64,000 nucleotides of DNA from positions 390,696 through 454,695 of the forward strand of contig PHAT01000002.1 in NCBI GenBank assembly GCA_002840435.1, given 5' to 3'. The DNA comes from Deltaproteobacteria bacterium HGW-Deltaproteobacteria-6 (GTDB lineage: Bacteria > Desulfobacterota > Syntrophia > Syntrophales > Smithellaceae). The notes beneath the pieces were generated by a model. The model did not search any database. It was given only the letters and a program-made list of their open reading frames with translations, and was not told the DNA's origin. The translations under genes and the position numbers were made by a program. Position 1 is the stretch's first letter. Each line of letters opens with the position of its first letter. This document shows positions 27,335-35,453 of this stretch, in pieces.

Positions 27335-27907
27335 TTACTTTGCTAACCCGGACCCAGCCGCATAAGCCTTGCTCATCACGTCCGTATTGCTCTGTGCCGA
27401 ATCCGGGCTTCCCATTCCGCCGGCGGCTATGCGCCCCTCAACCTTGAAGCCCAGGAATCCAAGAACGCCTTCATTCAGATCGAAGGAGGAAGCAAACAGG
27501 CCGGTATCCGGCTGTGCCTGCGAATAAACGGTGATGGCCTTCTTCCCTTTTATTTTGTTACGAAACGCGCCCGGCTGGCCGTCTTTGAGATACAACAGGG
27601 CAAAAAGCCGGTCGATGAAAATCTTGGTCTGACCGGTTATCTGGAACATGAAGACCGGCGTTCCGATTACCACGGCGTCGGCGCTGAAGATTTCATCATA
27701 GAGCGGGGCCATGCCGTCTTTCTGAACGCATTTGCCTTCCGGCGTCTGGCACTTGTAGCAGGCCTGACATCCCCGGATCGCAAGCTCATTGAGATCGAAG
27801 ATTTTTGTTTCCGCACCGGCATCAGACGCGCCGCGCAGAATCTCATTAACGATGGTGGTTGTATTGCCTTTCTTTCTGGGGCTTCCGACAAATCCGACAA
27901 CTTTCAT
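27335..27907 (-). CDS. NADPH-dependent FMN reductase/flavodoxin-family protein (3)
   Basis: 190 residues from the ATG at 27907. The FMN loop is VVGFVGSPRKKGNTTTIV. The cysteine segment is GCQACYKCQTPEGKCVQKD, as in iron-sulfur flavoproteins, and TPVFMFQITGQTKIFIDRL forms the second flavin loop. It is a third paralogue in a row with the two genes downstream, although separated from them by 150 bases that contain a repeat. The likely role is two-electron reduction of a quinone, nitro or halo compound, or electron shuttling; no specific substrate is evident. Confidence 0.82.
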   Translation of the reverse strand: MKVVGFVGSPRKKGNTTTIVNEILRGASDAGAETKIFDLNELAIRGCQACYKCQTPEGKCVQKDGMAPLYDEIFSADAVVIGTPVFMFQITGQTKIFIDRLFALLYLKDGQPGAFRNKIKGKKAITVYSQAQPDTGLFASSFDLNEGVLGFLGFKVEGRIAAGGMGSPDSAQSNTDVMSKAYAAGSGLAK

Positions 27908-28018
27908 GATGTTTTCTCCTTTTTCTGAATAAATTATTTTGTTACACCGTTTCCACCCGGCGCGGAACACAGTGGTGAACAGGACGGACCGGTTGGGGTG
28001 CGCGTGTTTAATCCATCC

Positions 28019-28810
28019 CTATTTCTTTTTGAACTGGGCGATCTGGCGCGAGATTGCCGCCAGATTGCCTTCTTCATCCCATACTTCGCCGTCGGCTTCC
28101 AAAAGCCCGCAGGTGATGAAGCGGGTGCGCAGGCTGCATTTGAGCCGTTTGCTTGCGGGAAGGTTTCTGATGTTGACGGATAGCTCGATGGTCGGAACCC
28201 ATGCCGTTACACCCTGTGTGGCCATGACGGCGGGCGGCATGGCATCGATGATCAGAAACAGCGAGAGGAGATCCACGGGGCGTCCGTCATGAAAGCTGAA
28301 GTAACCCTTGCTCTGCGATATATCGGCCAACTTTCCCCCCGTCATCCAGCCGGCACAGGCCGGGTCAAGCCGGAGGTCGAGATTTTGAAAAAGTGTATAG
28401 TTCGGCATGAGAGGCACCGGAACACAATTTTCAACAGGGGCAAGCTCGGGCGCGCCTGCCTCATATCGCTGCACGGTGCAGTCGTCATTTTGCGCAGCGA
28501 AGGTGCCCAGCGCTCGGACCTTTTCCTCTCCGTCCTGGAAGAGACGCCCCTCAAAACGGGTGAACTGCCGGGAACGGGCCATTTCCGAAATGTGAATTTC
28601 CGCGTTTCCCGGGATGCAACGGGATAGATAATTGGCGGTTAGTATGGGGCTCTCTTGTTTGTCGCTCATCCGCGTCATCGCGTTTGCGATCATCGCCATG
28701 AGATACCCCCCGTTGGGATTGCCGTTCACCGACCAGTTATCGGAGATGACTCCGCTGAAACGTGAGTTTCCCAGATCGTCGATGCGTATGTCCTTGTCGA
28801 AAAGATTCAT
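28019..28810 (-). CDS. Thioesterase-family (double hotdog) protein
   Basis: 263 residues. The N-terminal part (NWSVNGNPNGGYLMAMIANAM) is the typical start of the TesB-like acyl-CoA thioesterase family, and the C-terminal half repeats the hotdog pattern (DAMPPAVMATQGVTAWVPTI). It should hydrolyse acyl-CoA to free acid and CoA in the cytoplasm. It lies 34 bases downstream of the crotonase gene on the same strand, a sensible pairing in acyl-CoA metabolism. Acyl specificity is not readable. Confidence 0.8.
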   Translation of the reverse strand: MNLFDKDIRIDDLGNSRFSGVISDNWSVNGNPNGGYLMAMIANAMTRMSDKQESPILTANYLSRCIPGNAEIHISEMARSRQFTRFEGRLFQDGEEKVRALGTFAAQNDDCTVQRYEAGAPELAPVENCVPVPLMPNYTLFQNLDLRLDPACAGWMTGGKLADISQSKGYFSFHDGRPVDLLSLFLIIDAMPPAVMATQGVTAWVPTIELSVNIRNLPASKRLKCSLRTRFITCGLLEADGEVWDEEGNLAAISRQIAQFKKK

Positions 28811-28844
28811 GTCTTTTTCCCGTCCTCCGCTAGCAGCGCCACTG

Positions 28845-29648
28845 CTAAACGGGGTCTTTGAAATTGGGCGGACGCTTGGTAAACTGTGCGGTGACCGCCT
28901 CCAGCTGGTTGGGGCTGCCCATCAGCGTCATCATCAGTTCCGATTCCATCATGAGCCCGCGGGCGGAGTCGCCATGCCAGACGTCGTTGATGAGTTTTTT
29001 CGCCGCGCGGATGGCGTCGGGATTCTTGGAGGCGATTTCTTTAGCCAGAACCATGGCGTCTTCATAAGGTTTTTCCGCCAGATGCGTCACCAGCTTCAAA
29101 CGGAGCGCCTCTTCACCCAGAATGAATTTGTTCGTAAAGATCAGTTCCTTGGCCACGTCAATTGCGACGATATCGCGGATGGTCTGCGTGACGCTCATAT
29201 CCGGGATCAGTCCCCAGCGCATTTCCATGATGGAGAATTTAGTGTCTGGTGTGCAGAAGCGAATATCGGCGCCCATGGCAATCTGAAAGCCGCCGCCCAA
29301 AGCTACCCCGTGAATGGCCGCGATGACCGGTACGGGCAGCTCTTTCCAGCCGTATCCGATATACTGATAGATGTTGGATATTTTGTCCCGGTATCTTTCC
29401 GTCAGATTGGGAAACTTGTTTTCTCCGGATTGCAGCGCCGCGAAATTTTCGATATCCAGTCCGGCGCAGAAGCTCTTGCCTTCACCGGAGATGACGACCA
29501 CGCGGACACCGGGTTCTTTGGCCAGACGGTCGATGGCGGCGGCCATGGCATCGATCAGATCAAAGCTCAATGCGTTGAATTTATCGGGCCGGTTGAAACG
29601 GACATCCGCGATGTGGTTTTCGATGGTAATTTTTACAAGGTCACTCAT
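28845..29648 (-). CDS. Enoyl-CoA hydratase/isomerase (crotonase) family protein
   Basis: 267 residues, the usual crotonase length. Oxyanion-hole segments are present: SFCAGLDIENF near residue 60 and HGVALGGGFQIAMGADI near residue 115. The region around the catalytic glutamates reads SIMEMRWGLIPDMS, keeping one Glu but having a Gly-Leu-Ile-Pro-Asp stretch at the second site, so hydratase versus isomerase cannot be fixed. The start follows AAAGGAGAAAGC. It precedes a thioesterase gene in the same transcript. It acts on acyl-CoA esters in beta-oxidation or a related path. Confidence 0.87.
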   Translation of the reverse strand: MSDLVKITIENHIADVRFNRPDKFNALSFDLIDAMAAAIDRLAKEPGVRVVVISGEGKSFCAGLDIENFAALQSGENKFPNLTERYRDKISNIYQYIGYGWKELPVPVIAAIHGVALGGGFQIAMGADIRFCTPDTKFSIMEMRWGLIPDMSVTQTIRDIVAIDVAKELIFTNKFILGEEALRLKLVTHLAEKPYEDAMVLAKEIASKNPDAIRAAKKLINDVWHGDSARGLMMESELMMTLMGSPNQLEAVTAQFTKRPPNFKDPV

Positions 29649-29673
29649 GCTTTCTCCTTTATCCGGTATTATT

Positions 29674-29700
29674 ATTATATCAGTAATTATTCACGATCAA
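29674..29700 (-). promoter_or_regulatory. Sigma-70 promoter with extended -10 for the crotonase unit
   Basis: The minus strand has TTGATC (29700-29695), a 15-base spacer, and TGATATAAT with -10 TATAAT (29679-29674). The short spacer is offset by the extended -10. It is about 26 bases before the start codon. Confidence 0.5.
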
Positions 29701-30149
29701 GAATGCCATGCCTGACTCGACGGTGACCTCACACCATTTCGAGACTGCGTCGTCATTCATTTTTATGTCATTGGAATCATCGCCCTGCGAGCTCAGATTC
29801 TCGGTGCGGAAATGATATCTTGCTAATGTGCTCCCCTTTCTGGATGCACTTCCGATCGAAGCGAAGCGAGAAATCCGTGTCCCGGGTATTGAGAGGGATC
29901 TTAAGATTCCTCATCCCGACGCATCGGGATTCGGAATGACAATTGTTACAATTAAAACACAGTTTCTCTGCAGGAATGACCCTTTTCAAATATCCTGTTG
30001 CCTGAGTCGTAACATCACGAGGCATCAGACCGCCTCTACTCTACATGGCACATACCACCTGATGACCTGATGACCTGGAGGTCACACGAGGTCACGCGAG
30101 GTGGCGAGAGTGCACGAATCACATGTGATTCGGCGTTGATTTTTCATTC
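29701..30149. other. Non-coding stretch holding repeats
   Basis: Contains the dispersed repeat listed at 29861-29949. Around 30060-30130 it has short direct and inverted copies of GGTCAC/GGTGAC and the palindrome AATCACATGTGATT, resembling the sequence after 1689. No gene was seen. Confidence 0.5.
29861..29949. repeat. Dispersed MITE-like repeat, copy 2
   Basis: Bases 29864-29949 match 27237-27322 with one mismatch, in the same orientation. The left terminal TGTCATT of copy 1 is missing here, while the right AATGACA (29935-29941) is kept. The two direct copies bracket the third FMN reductase, thioesterase and crotonase genes. Confidence 0.85.
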
Positions 30150-32384
30150 CTACACCGCCTCCACTCGACAGGGCACATACCGGTGAATCGGTGTGCCGAA
30201 CTGGTCGCGGTGCGTGTTTTTGGTCAGGCGGTTCACATTGGCGCCATACTTGACGCCGTTGTAAACCAGGCCAAAGCCATGCGGGATGACGACATGGCCC
30301 TTGCGCGCGGTGTCGGTGATTTCCAGTTCGATTTCTTCATTGCCCGCCTCCGTCGTTATCCGCACCTGCTGACTATCCTTGAAATTCAAAGCGGCCGCAT
30401 CATCGGGATGCATCGCCAGTGTACAGGTGCGTTTGCCTTCGTTCCAGGCGGGATCGCGCATCAGCGTGTTGGCGTTGGTGGAGATATGACGCCCCGCCAT
30501 GAGAATGAGCGGATATTCGGCAGGCAGCTTGAGCGCCGCCTCTTCTTTTGCCGCTTCGATCGTTTTCAGTTCATCGAGCAGTTCGGGAATGAGCAGATTG
30601 ATTTTGCCGTCTGCGGTTTTTATTTCCGCAAAATTATTTTCCGGATCGATCCGGCCCACCCAGATGCCTTCGGGATGATCGAGGATCTGCTGGAAAAGCT
30701 CTTCACCCAGGGCGGGTCCGGATGTAAAGCCGGCCCGGACAGCGTTTTTATAAAGGGATTTGGGAGCCGCCTGCAGCATGCCCCAGAGAGCCGCCAGATG
30801 CACGGAACCCAGTGCTTTACCCAGGGTTTTCCCCAGAATAAACGGCATAGCCTTGAGCGCTTTGGGCTCCGTCATGGCATACTCCATTAAAGCCTTGGCA
30901 AAGGCCGGGCGGCCATCATTGGCTGCCTGATAGAGGCTCTCCGGAATCGGCGGAATCAGCCCCAGCGAATCTGCCAGGAGCAGATCGATTTCACCCTGTT
31001 CTTTCGGTTCTCCCTCCGGTTCGACAATCGGCCGGCGCATCTGGAAATAGACGCCGGGATAGGTCATGGGGAAGAAGGTGCCGTCCCACGATTCGTAGCC
31101 GGTGCGCGACGGCAGCACGTAATGGGATAAAGCGGCCGTCTCCGTCATGGCAATTTCCGCCGTGACCAGCAAATCCAGCTTCTGGAATGCTTTTTCATAG
31201 GCTGTCGTGTCCGCGTAAGAGCGCAGGGGGTTCAATCCGGTCACGAAAACCGCCCGCAGGCGATCGGGATGATCCGAGAGAATTTCTTCCGGCATGACAT
31301 TGGGCGGGAACACACCGCAAACCGGGAAGGAATTTGTTGCCACCGTGCGCCATGTTTTCGGGTCTCTTTCATCCGTGCTGGGGCCGATGGGCATCATATG
31401 GCCGTTGATGACATTGCCGCCGGGAACACAAAGCCTGCCGCAGATCGCCATCAGAATCACGATGAGGTAAGAATTCAACCCGCTGTGCCGCCCCATGAAA
31501 AGGCCAAGATCATAGCGGAAGGATGATTTGCGCGTGGCGAAAAGTCTGGCGACTTCGCGGACCTGGTCGAAATCCAGTTCACAGGTTTTAATGGCGGCGC
31601 GGGCGTCGAAATTTTCAAAAAAGGATTGGACCTGATCAAAGCCCGATGTGTGGGAAGCCAGGTAATCCTTTTTCTCCCAGCCTTCAGCAAGGATGATGGA
31701 AATCATCGCTTTGAGCAGCAGCGCGTCCGTGCCGGGACGGATGCGCAAATGAATGTCGGCAATCTTTGCCGTTTCGGAAAGCCGCGGATCGACGACGATC
31801 AGCATTTTATCTTTGTCTTTGGACAGACGCTGAAGCTGGCGGGGGGCCTGAGGGATCTGATGGCTCTGCATGCCGTTCCAGCCGAATACCAGAAGAAGGT
31901 CGGTGTTGTTCACGTCCGGCTGGTCGTGAAGATACTGCTTGCCGTGCGTGCGTCCGATCACCCAGAAGGCGCCGGAAAATTCCTGGGCCAGAGCGCTGTA
32001 TTGATACTGAGAGCCTAAGCCCCGCATCAGGCGAACGCCAAAGGGAACCTCGAAGTGGCAGCCCTGTCCGCCGCCGCCCATATAGGCGAACGAGCGCGGG
32101 CCGTGTTCATCGATAATGCTTTTCAGCTTGGCCGCGATCTCACCTATGGCCTGATCCCAGGAAATGCGTTCAAATTTATCTCCCACTTTTTTCAGCGGAT
32201 ATTTCAGGCGGTCGGCATTGTGCTGGTGGTAGGCTATGTTCATGCCCTTGCGGCAGAAATAGCCTTCGCTTTTGCCATTGGCTTTGTCCGGTTTTACTTT
32301 GACAATACGGTTATTTTCCACCTCAACTTCCAGACCACAGTTTTGCGCGCACAGGACACAGCCGGTTTTATGAATGGTTCCCAT
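30150..32384 (-). CDS. Molybdopterin oxidoreductase (4Fe-4S, DMSO reductase family)
   Basis: 744 residues from the ATG at 32384 (AGGAGCT upstream). The N-terminal 4Fe-4S motif is CVLCAQNCG...FCRKG. The Mo-bisPGD domains follow (DLLLVFGWNGMQSH, MLIVVDPRLSETA, HLRIRPGTDALLLKAM). The C-terminal dinucleotide-binding domain has LILMAGRHISTNANT and HPDDAAALNF. No clear catalytic Cys or Sec ligand stands out in the region where formate dehydrogenases have it, so the substrate is open. No signal peptide means it is cytoplasmic. No partner Fe-S or membrane subunits are adjacent. A TetR-type regulator gene lies upstream on the same strand, but with a 135-base gap. Confidence 0.87.
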   Translation of the reverse strand: MGTIHKTGCVLCAQNCGLEVEVENNRIVKVKPDKANGKSEGYFCRKGMNIAYHQHNADRLKYPLKKVGDKFERISWDQAIGEIAAKLKSIIDEHGPRSFAYMGGGGQGCHFEVPFGVRLMRGLGSQYQYSALAQEFSGAFWVIGRTHGKQYLHDQPDVNNTDLLLVFGWNGMQSHQIPQAPRQLQRLSKDKDKMLIVVDPRLSETAKIADIHLRIRPGTDALLLKAMISIILAEGWEKKDYLASHTSGFDQVQSFFENFDARAAIKTCELDFDQVREVARLFATRKSSFRYDLGLFMGRHSGLNSYLIVILMAICGRLCVPGGNVINGHMMPIGPSTDERDPKTWRTVATNSFPVCGVFPPNVMPEEILSDHPDRLRAVFVTGLNPLRSYADTTAYEKAFQKLDLLVTAEIAMTETAALSHYVLPSRTGYESWDGTFFPMTYPGVYFQMRRPIVEPEGEPKEQGEIDLLLADSLGLIPPIPESLYQAANDGRPAFAKALMEYAMTEPKALKAMPFILGKTLGKALGSVHLAALWGMLQAAPKSLYKNAVRAGFTSGPALGEELFQQILDHPEGIWVGRIDPENNFAEIKTADGKINLLIPELLDELKTIEAAKEEAALKLPAEYPLILMAGRHISTNANTLMRDPAWNEGKRTCTLAMHPDDAAALNFKDSQQVRITTEAGNEEIELEITDTARKGHVVIPHGFGLVYNGVKYGANVNRLTKNTHRDQFGTPIHRYVPCRVEAV

Positions 32385-32519
32385 CACAGCTCCTTTTCTC
32401 CGGCAGTCTTGCCGGGTGTTTAATATGCGTCATCAATCACGCGGGGCGGAAAGACGCGGGGGGTGAATAATGCCGTGCAAATCACGTTTGTTCTTCGGTC
32501 AACACCTGTAGAAACCCGG

Positions 32520-33122
32520 TCATATCTTTTCTTCCGGTTTTAAATTTTTTAAATATCCGAGTAAATAGTTTCGGAATCCCTGAAAAGGTTCGATGTTTTT
32601 TACAACCTTCATATGCATGACAGCCCCTTCAAAACCCTGGAATATGAAACGTGCGGTATCCGCCGCATTCAGATCAGCCGGGACTGATTTGTCGCGTTTG
32701 GCTTCCGCAAGGCATGATTCCAGTTGCGCGATGAGCGTTTCGATGACGCCCGCCAGATGTACGCGCAGCCGTTCATTGGTGTCGGCAAGCTCGAGCGACA
32801 GGTTTCCGATCGGGCAGCCCAGGGCATTGCCGCTTTTTTGAAAGGAGGCTTCGAAGAAGCCGAATAATTTTTCCAGCCGTTTCAGGGGTGGTATTTTCCC
32901 GTCGCTCAAATAGTGGGTGAAGATTTCGCTGATGATCGCGTTGAAATAATCAATAATCGCCAGACCGAAATCTTCTTTGCTTTTGAAATAAAAATAAAAT
33001 GAGCCCTTGGGAATGCCCGCCGCCTGAAGAATCTGCTGAAGGCCGGTGGCATTGAAGCCCTGCGCGTGAATCAGCTCAGCCCCCTTGCGGACAATTTCTT
33101 CGCGGGTATTGGTTCGTGCCAT
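32520..33122 (-). CDS. TetR-family repressor, NemR-like
   Basis: 200 residues. The N-terminal helix-turn-helix (TREEIVRKGAELIHAQGF, LQQILQAAGIPKGSFYFYF) closely follows the NemR/AcuR branch of TetR regulators, which respond to electrophiles or acyl-type compounds. The C-terminal part is the ligand/dimer domain; cysteines in ALGCPIG and ESCLAEA could be redox sensors, as in NemR. It lies 15 bases after the Fe-S protein gene, and a NemR-like box overlaps the promoter of that unit, so autorepression is likely. Confidence 0.85.
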   Translation of the reverse strand: MARTNTREEIVRKGAELIHAQGFNATGLQQILQAAGIPKGSFYFYFKSKEDFGLAIIDYFNAIISEIFTHYLSDGKIPPLKRLEKLFGFFEASFQKSGNALGCPIGNLSLELADTNERLRVHLAGVIETLIAQLESCLAEAKRDKSVPADLNAADTARFIFQGFEGAVMHMKVVKNIEPFQGFRNYLLGYLKNLKPEEKI

Positions 33123-33137
33123 AACTAACTCTCCTTG

Positions 33138-34220
33138 TCAACTTTGCATGACCTTCATAAAAGCTTCCAGCCTTCCTTTTTCCAGAAGGACTTGAGCCCC
33201 CATTTCCTTGATCGTCGCAGGAATGGGAGGCAGTTGTTTTCTTTCCAGCAATTCAATCGCATCAACCGGGCATCCCGTCACGCACAGGCCGCAGCCGATA
33301 CATTCTTCCGGATGAACCAGGGCAACATCATCCTTCATTTCGATCGCCTTCATCGGACAGCGCTCATCGGCACAAATCGAGCAGCCGATGCAATTTTCAC
33401 TTTTAACGTGCGCTTCAAAACGGCTGGGTTCAAAGGCGTGAGCATGCTTTAACTGTGTTCTTCCCCGCAGAACCGTACAGCAGCAGGGGCAGCAGTTGCA
33501 GATCAGGTTGGCGTGGTCGGCGCTGTTGTTGCTGGTATGAACCAGCCCCGCTTCCTCTGCTGTATTTAGAACCTTCATTCCTTCTTCCTTGCTGATCTGA
33601 CGGGCAAACCCTCTCTCCACAAGAAATTCGCCCATTTCACCGAAAATGAGACACATTTCTTTGGGCTTGTCACATTTGCCCACACTGACCCGGCACGCGC
33701 AGTTGGTTACCGCGATATAGTTTGCATCATTAATGAAATTTTTGACTTCTTCGTAGGGATGGACACGGTCTTGCGCCGGGATCGACTTCTCAACGGCGAC
33801 GACCCGCATCAGCGGCGTAGGATTGCCGGCAAAGGAGCTTCCCAGCGCCTCGTGGTGATATTCCTCCCAGAGCTCACCCAGGCGTTTGTGCATCGGTGTT
33901 CCGCCGCCTTTCATAAAGGGAAATTCAAATACACCGGGGATCGTCGGAACTAAAGCATAGAATGTCTCTCCCGCTTTATTCCGGGACTGAATAATGCCTT
34001 TGTCGGCCATGGATTCCAGATGTTGTTTTGCTTCGCTTTCCGAAAGACCGGCCGCTTTTGCTATGGTGGACAAGCTTTTGGGTTTAAAGCTCATCTTGAC
34101 GGCAAGAGCCGCTTCTTCCGGGGTGAAAAGGATGCGCAGTATTTCATCTATTGATTTGGCTTTGGGCGCGGTTGAAGGATTTGAATCCAGAATTTCTCTT
34201 AATCGTTCGTAAATATCCAT
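33138..34220 (-). CDS. Winged-helix and 4Fe-4S ferredoxin-domain protein
   Basis: 360 residues from the ATG at 34220 behind AAAGGAGAAG. Residues ~20-110 look like a winged helix (LSTIAKAAGLSESEAKQHLE, MADKGIIQS). The middle has a cysteine-rich region (NCACRVSVGKCDKPKEMC near 185 and ICNCCPCCCTVLRG near 245). The C-terminus has two 4Fe-4S motifs (CIGCSICADERCP and CIGCGLCVTGCPVDAIE). Similar proteins occur next to TetR genes in anaerobes, and their reaction is not established; an electron carrier or a redox-responsive protein is possible. It is the first gene of a two-gene unit controlled by the NemR-like box. Confidence 0.78.
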   Translation of the reverse strand: MDIYERLREILDSNPSTAPKAKSIDEILRILFTPEEAALAVKMSFKPKSLSTIAKAAGLSESEAKQHLESMADKGIIQSRNKAGETFYALVPTIPGVFEFPFMKGGGTPMHKRLGELWEEYHHEALGSSFAGNPTPLMRVVAVEKSIPAQDRVHPYEEVKNFINDANYIAVTNCACRVSVGKCDKPKEMCLIFGEMGEFLVERGFARQISKEEGMKVLNTAEEAGLVHTSNNSADHANLICNCCPCCCTVLRGRTQLKHAHAFEPSRFEAHVKSENCIGCSICADERCPMKAIEMKDDVALVHPEECIGCGLCVTGCPVDAIELLERKQLPPIPATIKEMGAQVLLEKGRLEAFMKVMQS

Positions 34221-34253
34221 GATTCTTCTCCTTTGCTTTTTGACTTGGCGAGC

Positions 34254-34283
34254 ATCATAATAGACCAGTCGTCTACAAGTCAA
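34254..34283 (-). promoter_or_regulatory. Promoter with TetR/NemR-like operator in its spacer
   Basis: The minus strand has TTGACT (34283-34278), a 17-base spacer, and TTATGA (34260-34255). The spacer holds TAGACGACTGGTCTA (34275-34261), an inverted repeat like the E. coli NemR box (TAGACC...GGTCTA). A repressor bound there would block polymerase directly. Confidence 0.75.
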
Positions 34284-34391
34284 GGAATTTTTATAACGGA
34301 ACAGGTTGCTGACTGAAAATCCGCACAGGAAGCATAGTTATAAATTAAATAATTTCAAAAGTTTAGTCTCAGGACAAGCGCCTGCCATTGA

Positions 34392-35285
34392 TCATGGATA
34401 TTTTGCATGCAGCGTGTGCTGATGGGGAATGCCGCTTTGTCCACCTGTTTGCGCGCTGACCAGGCTTGCCGCCCACGCGCCCAGATCCAATGATTTTTCG
34501 GCGCTCCACCCCTGTATGATGCCGTAGGTGAGGCCCGCGTGAAAGACATCGCCGCAGCCGGTGGTGTCAACCGCCGTTACTGGATATGCCTCTTTGCGGA
34601 TGAAACACCCGTCAACCAGGGCGATGTATCCTTTCGCGCCCAGCGTGACACCCGTAAAGCCGATGCCCAGGGCCGCAAGCTTCCGGCAGGTTTCTTCCGG
34701 CGTTTCAGAAAAGGCATTGGAAAATGTTTCCGATGTGACAAAGCAGTCGCTTTGTCTGGCAATATCCAGCATCCCGTCGCGCAGCGTTCCCGCATCGATA
34801 ATCACGGGAATACCCGCCTTCTTTGCCTTTGCGCAGGCGAAAAGGGAAGCTTCGGGAAACAATCCGTCGATGTGCAAAGCGCTGCTTTTTAAAAGAAGGT
34901 TGATGTCCAGTTCTCCCGGTTCAAGAGGAGGTCCGGTGGGCCTCTGCCAGAAAATCGTCCGGCGTGCGGTGGACGGTTCGCTGGCGATAAACGCGAATTG
35001 GGAGGAGTGATTTTTGCGAATACGCAGGCCGTTCGTGTCGATGCCTTCCCTGGCGAGCGATGCCGTGATTTGTGCGCCGAAGTTGTCGTCGCCTGCAACA
35101 CCGGCCATGTGGCAATCCATACCCCAGCGCCTGAGCGCGACAAGCGCCGTGGCGACAGGTCCCCCGCATTGTTCAACCAGATTGGAAAATTCGCACTTCA
35201 CATCCGGCGGCGGATAGGCGGGTATCTGACCGATATAATCGAGTGAACACTGGCCGATGCCAAAGACGTGGGGTGATTGATGCAC
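34392..35285 (-). CDS. PfkB-family carbohydrate kinase
   Basis: 297 residues from the GTG at 35285, chosen because AAAGGA lies seven bases before it; the ATG at 35321 has none. PfkB/ribokinase features: an N-terminal GIGQCSLDYIG, a GGP-x-A motif (QCGGPVATALVALRRWG), and the C-terminal anion-hole/catalytic motif AVDTTGCGDVFHAGL with the base Asp. It phosphorylates a sugar or nucleoside hydroxyl with ATP; the substrate is unclear. It stands alone. Confidence 0.87.
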   Translation of the reverse strand: MHQSPHVFGIGQCSLDYIGQIPAYPPPDVKCEFSNLVEQCGGPVATALVALRRWGMDCHMAGVAGDDNFGAQITASLAREGIDTNGLRIRKNHSSQFAFIASEPSTARRTIFWQRPTGPPLEPGELDINLLLKSSALHIDGLFPEASLFACAKAKKAGIPVIIDAGTLRDGMLDIARQSDCFVTSETFSNAFSETPEETCRKLAALGIGFTGVTLGAKGYIALVDGCFIRKEAYPVTAVDTTGCGDVFHAGLTYGIIQGWSAEKSLDLGAWAASLVSAQTGGQSGIPHQHTLHAKYP

Positions 35286-35453
35286 GGCGTTATCCTTTCT
35301 TTTGCAGAGTTTAAATACCATGTAAGAGAGGAAATGTGAAAATAAAGATAAAAAGATGGGTAAAAAAATATTGATAAGTATTTCAATTAGCTATATTAAT
35401 GACCTCGCAAAAAGTTCTCAAAATCATTCTGCTGAAAAATAAGGATAATACCG

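Noticed and set aside
28632-29726. A 364-codon plus-strand open frame opposite the thioesterase and crotonase genes
   Set aside because: It spans two well-supported minus-strand genes and shows no protein family features.
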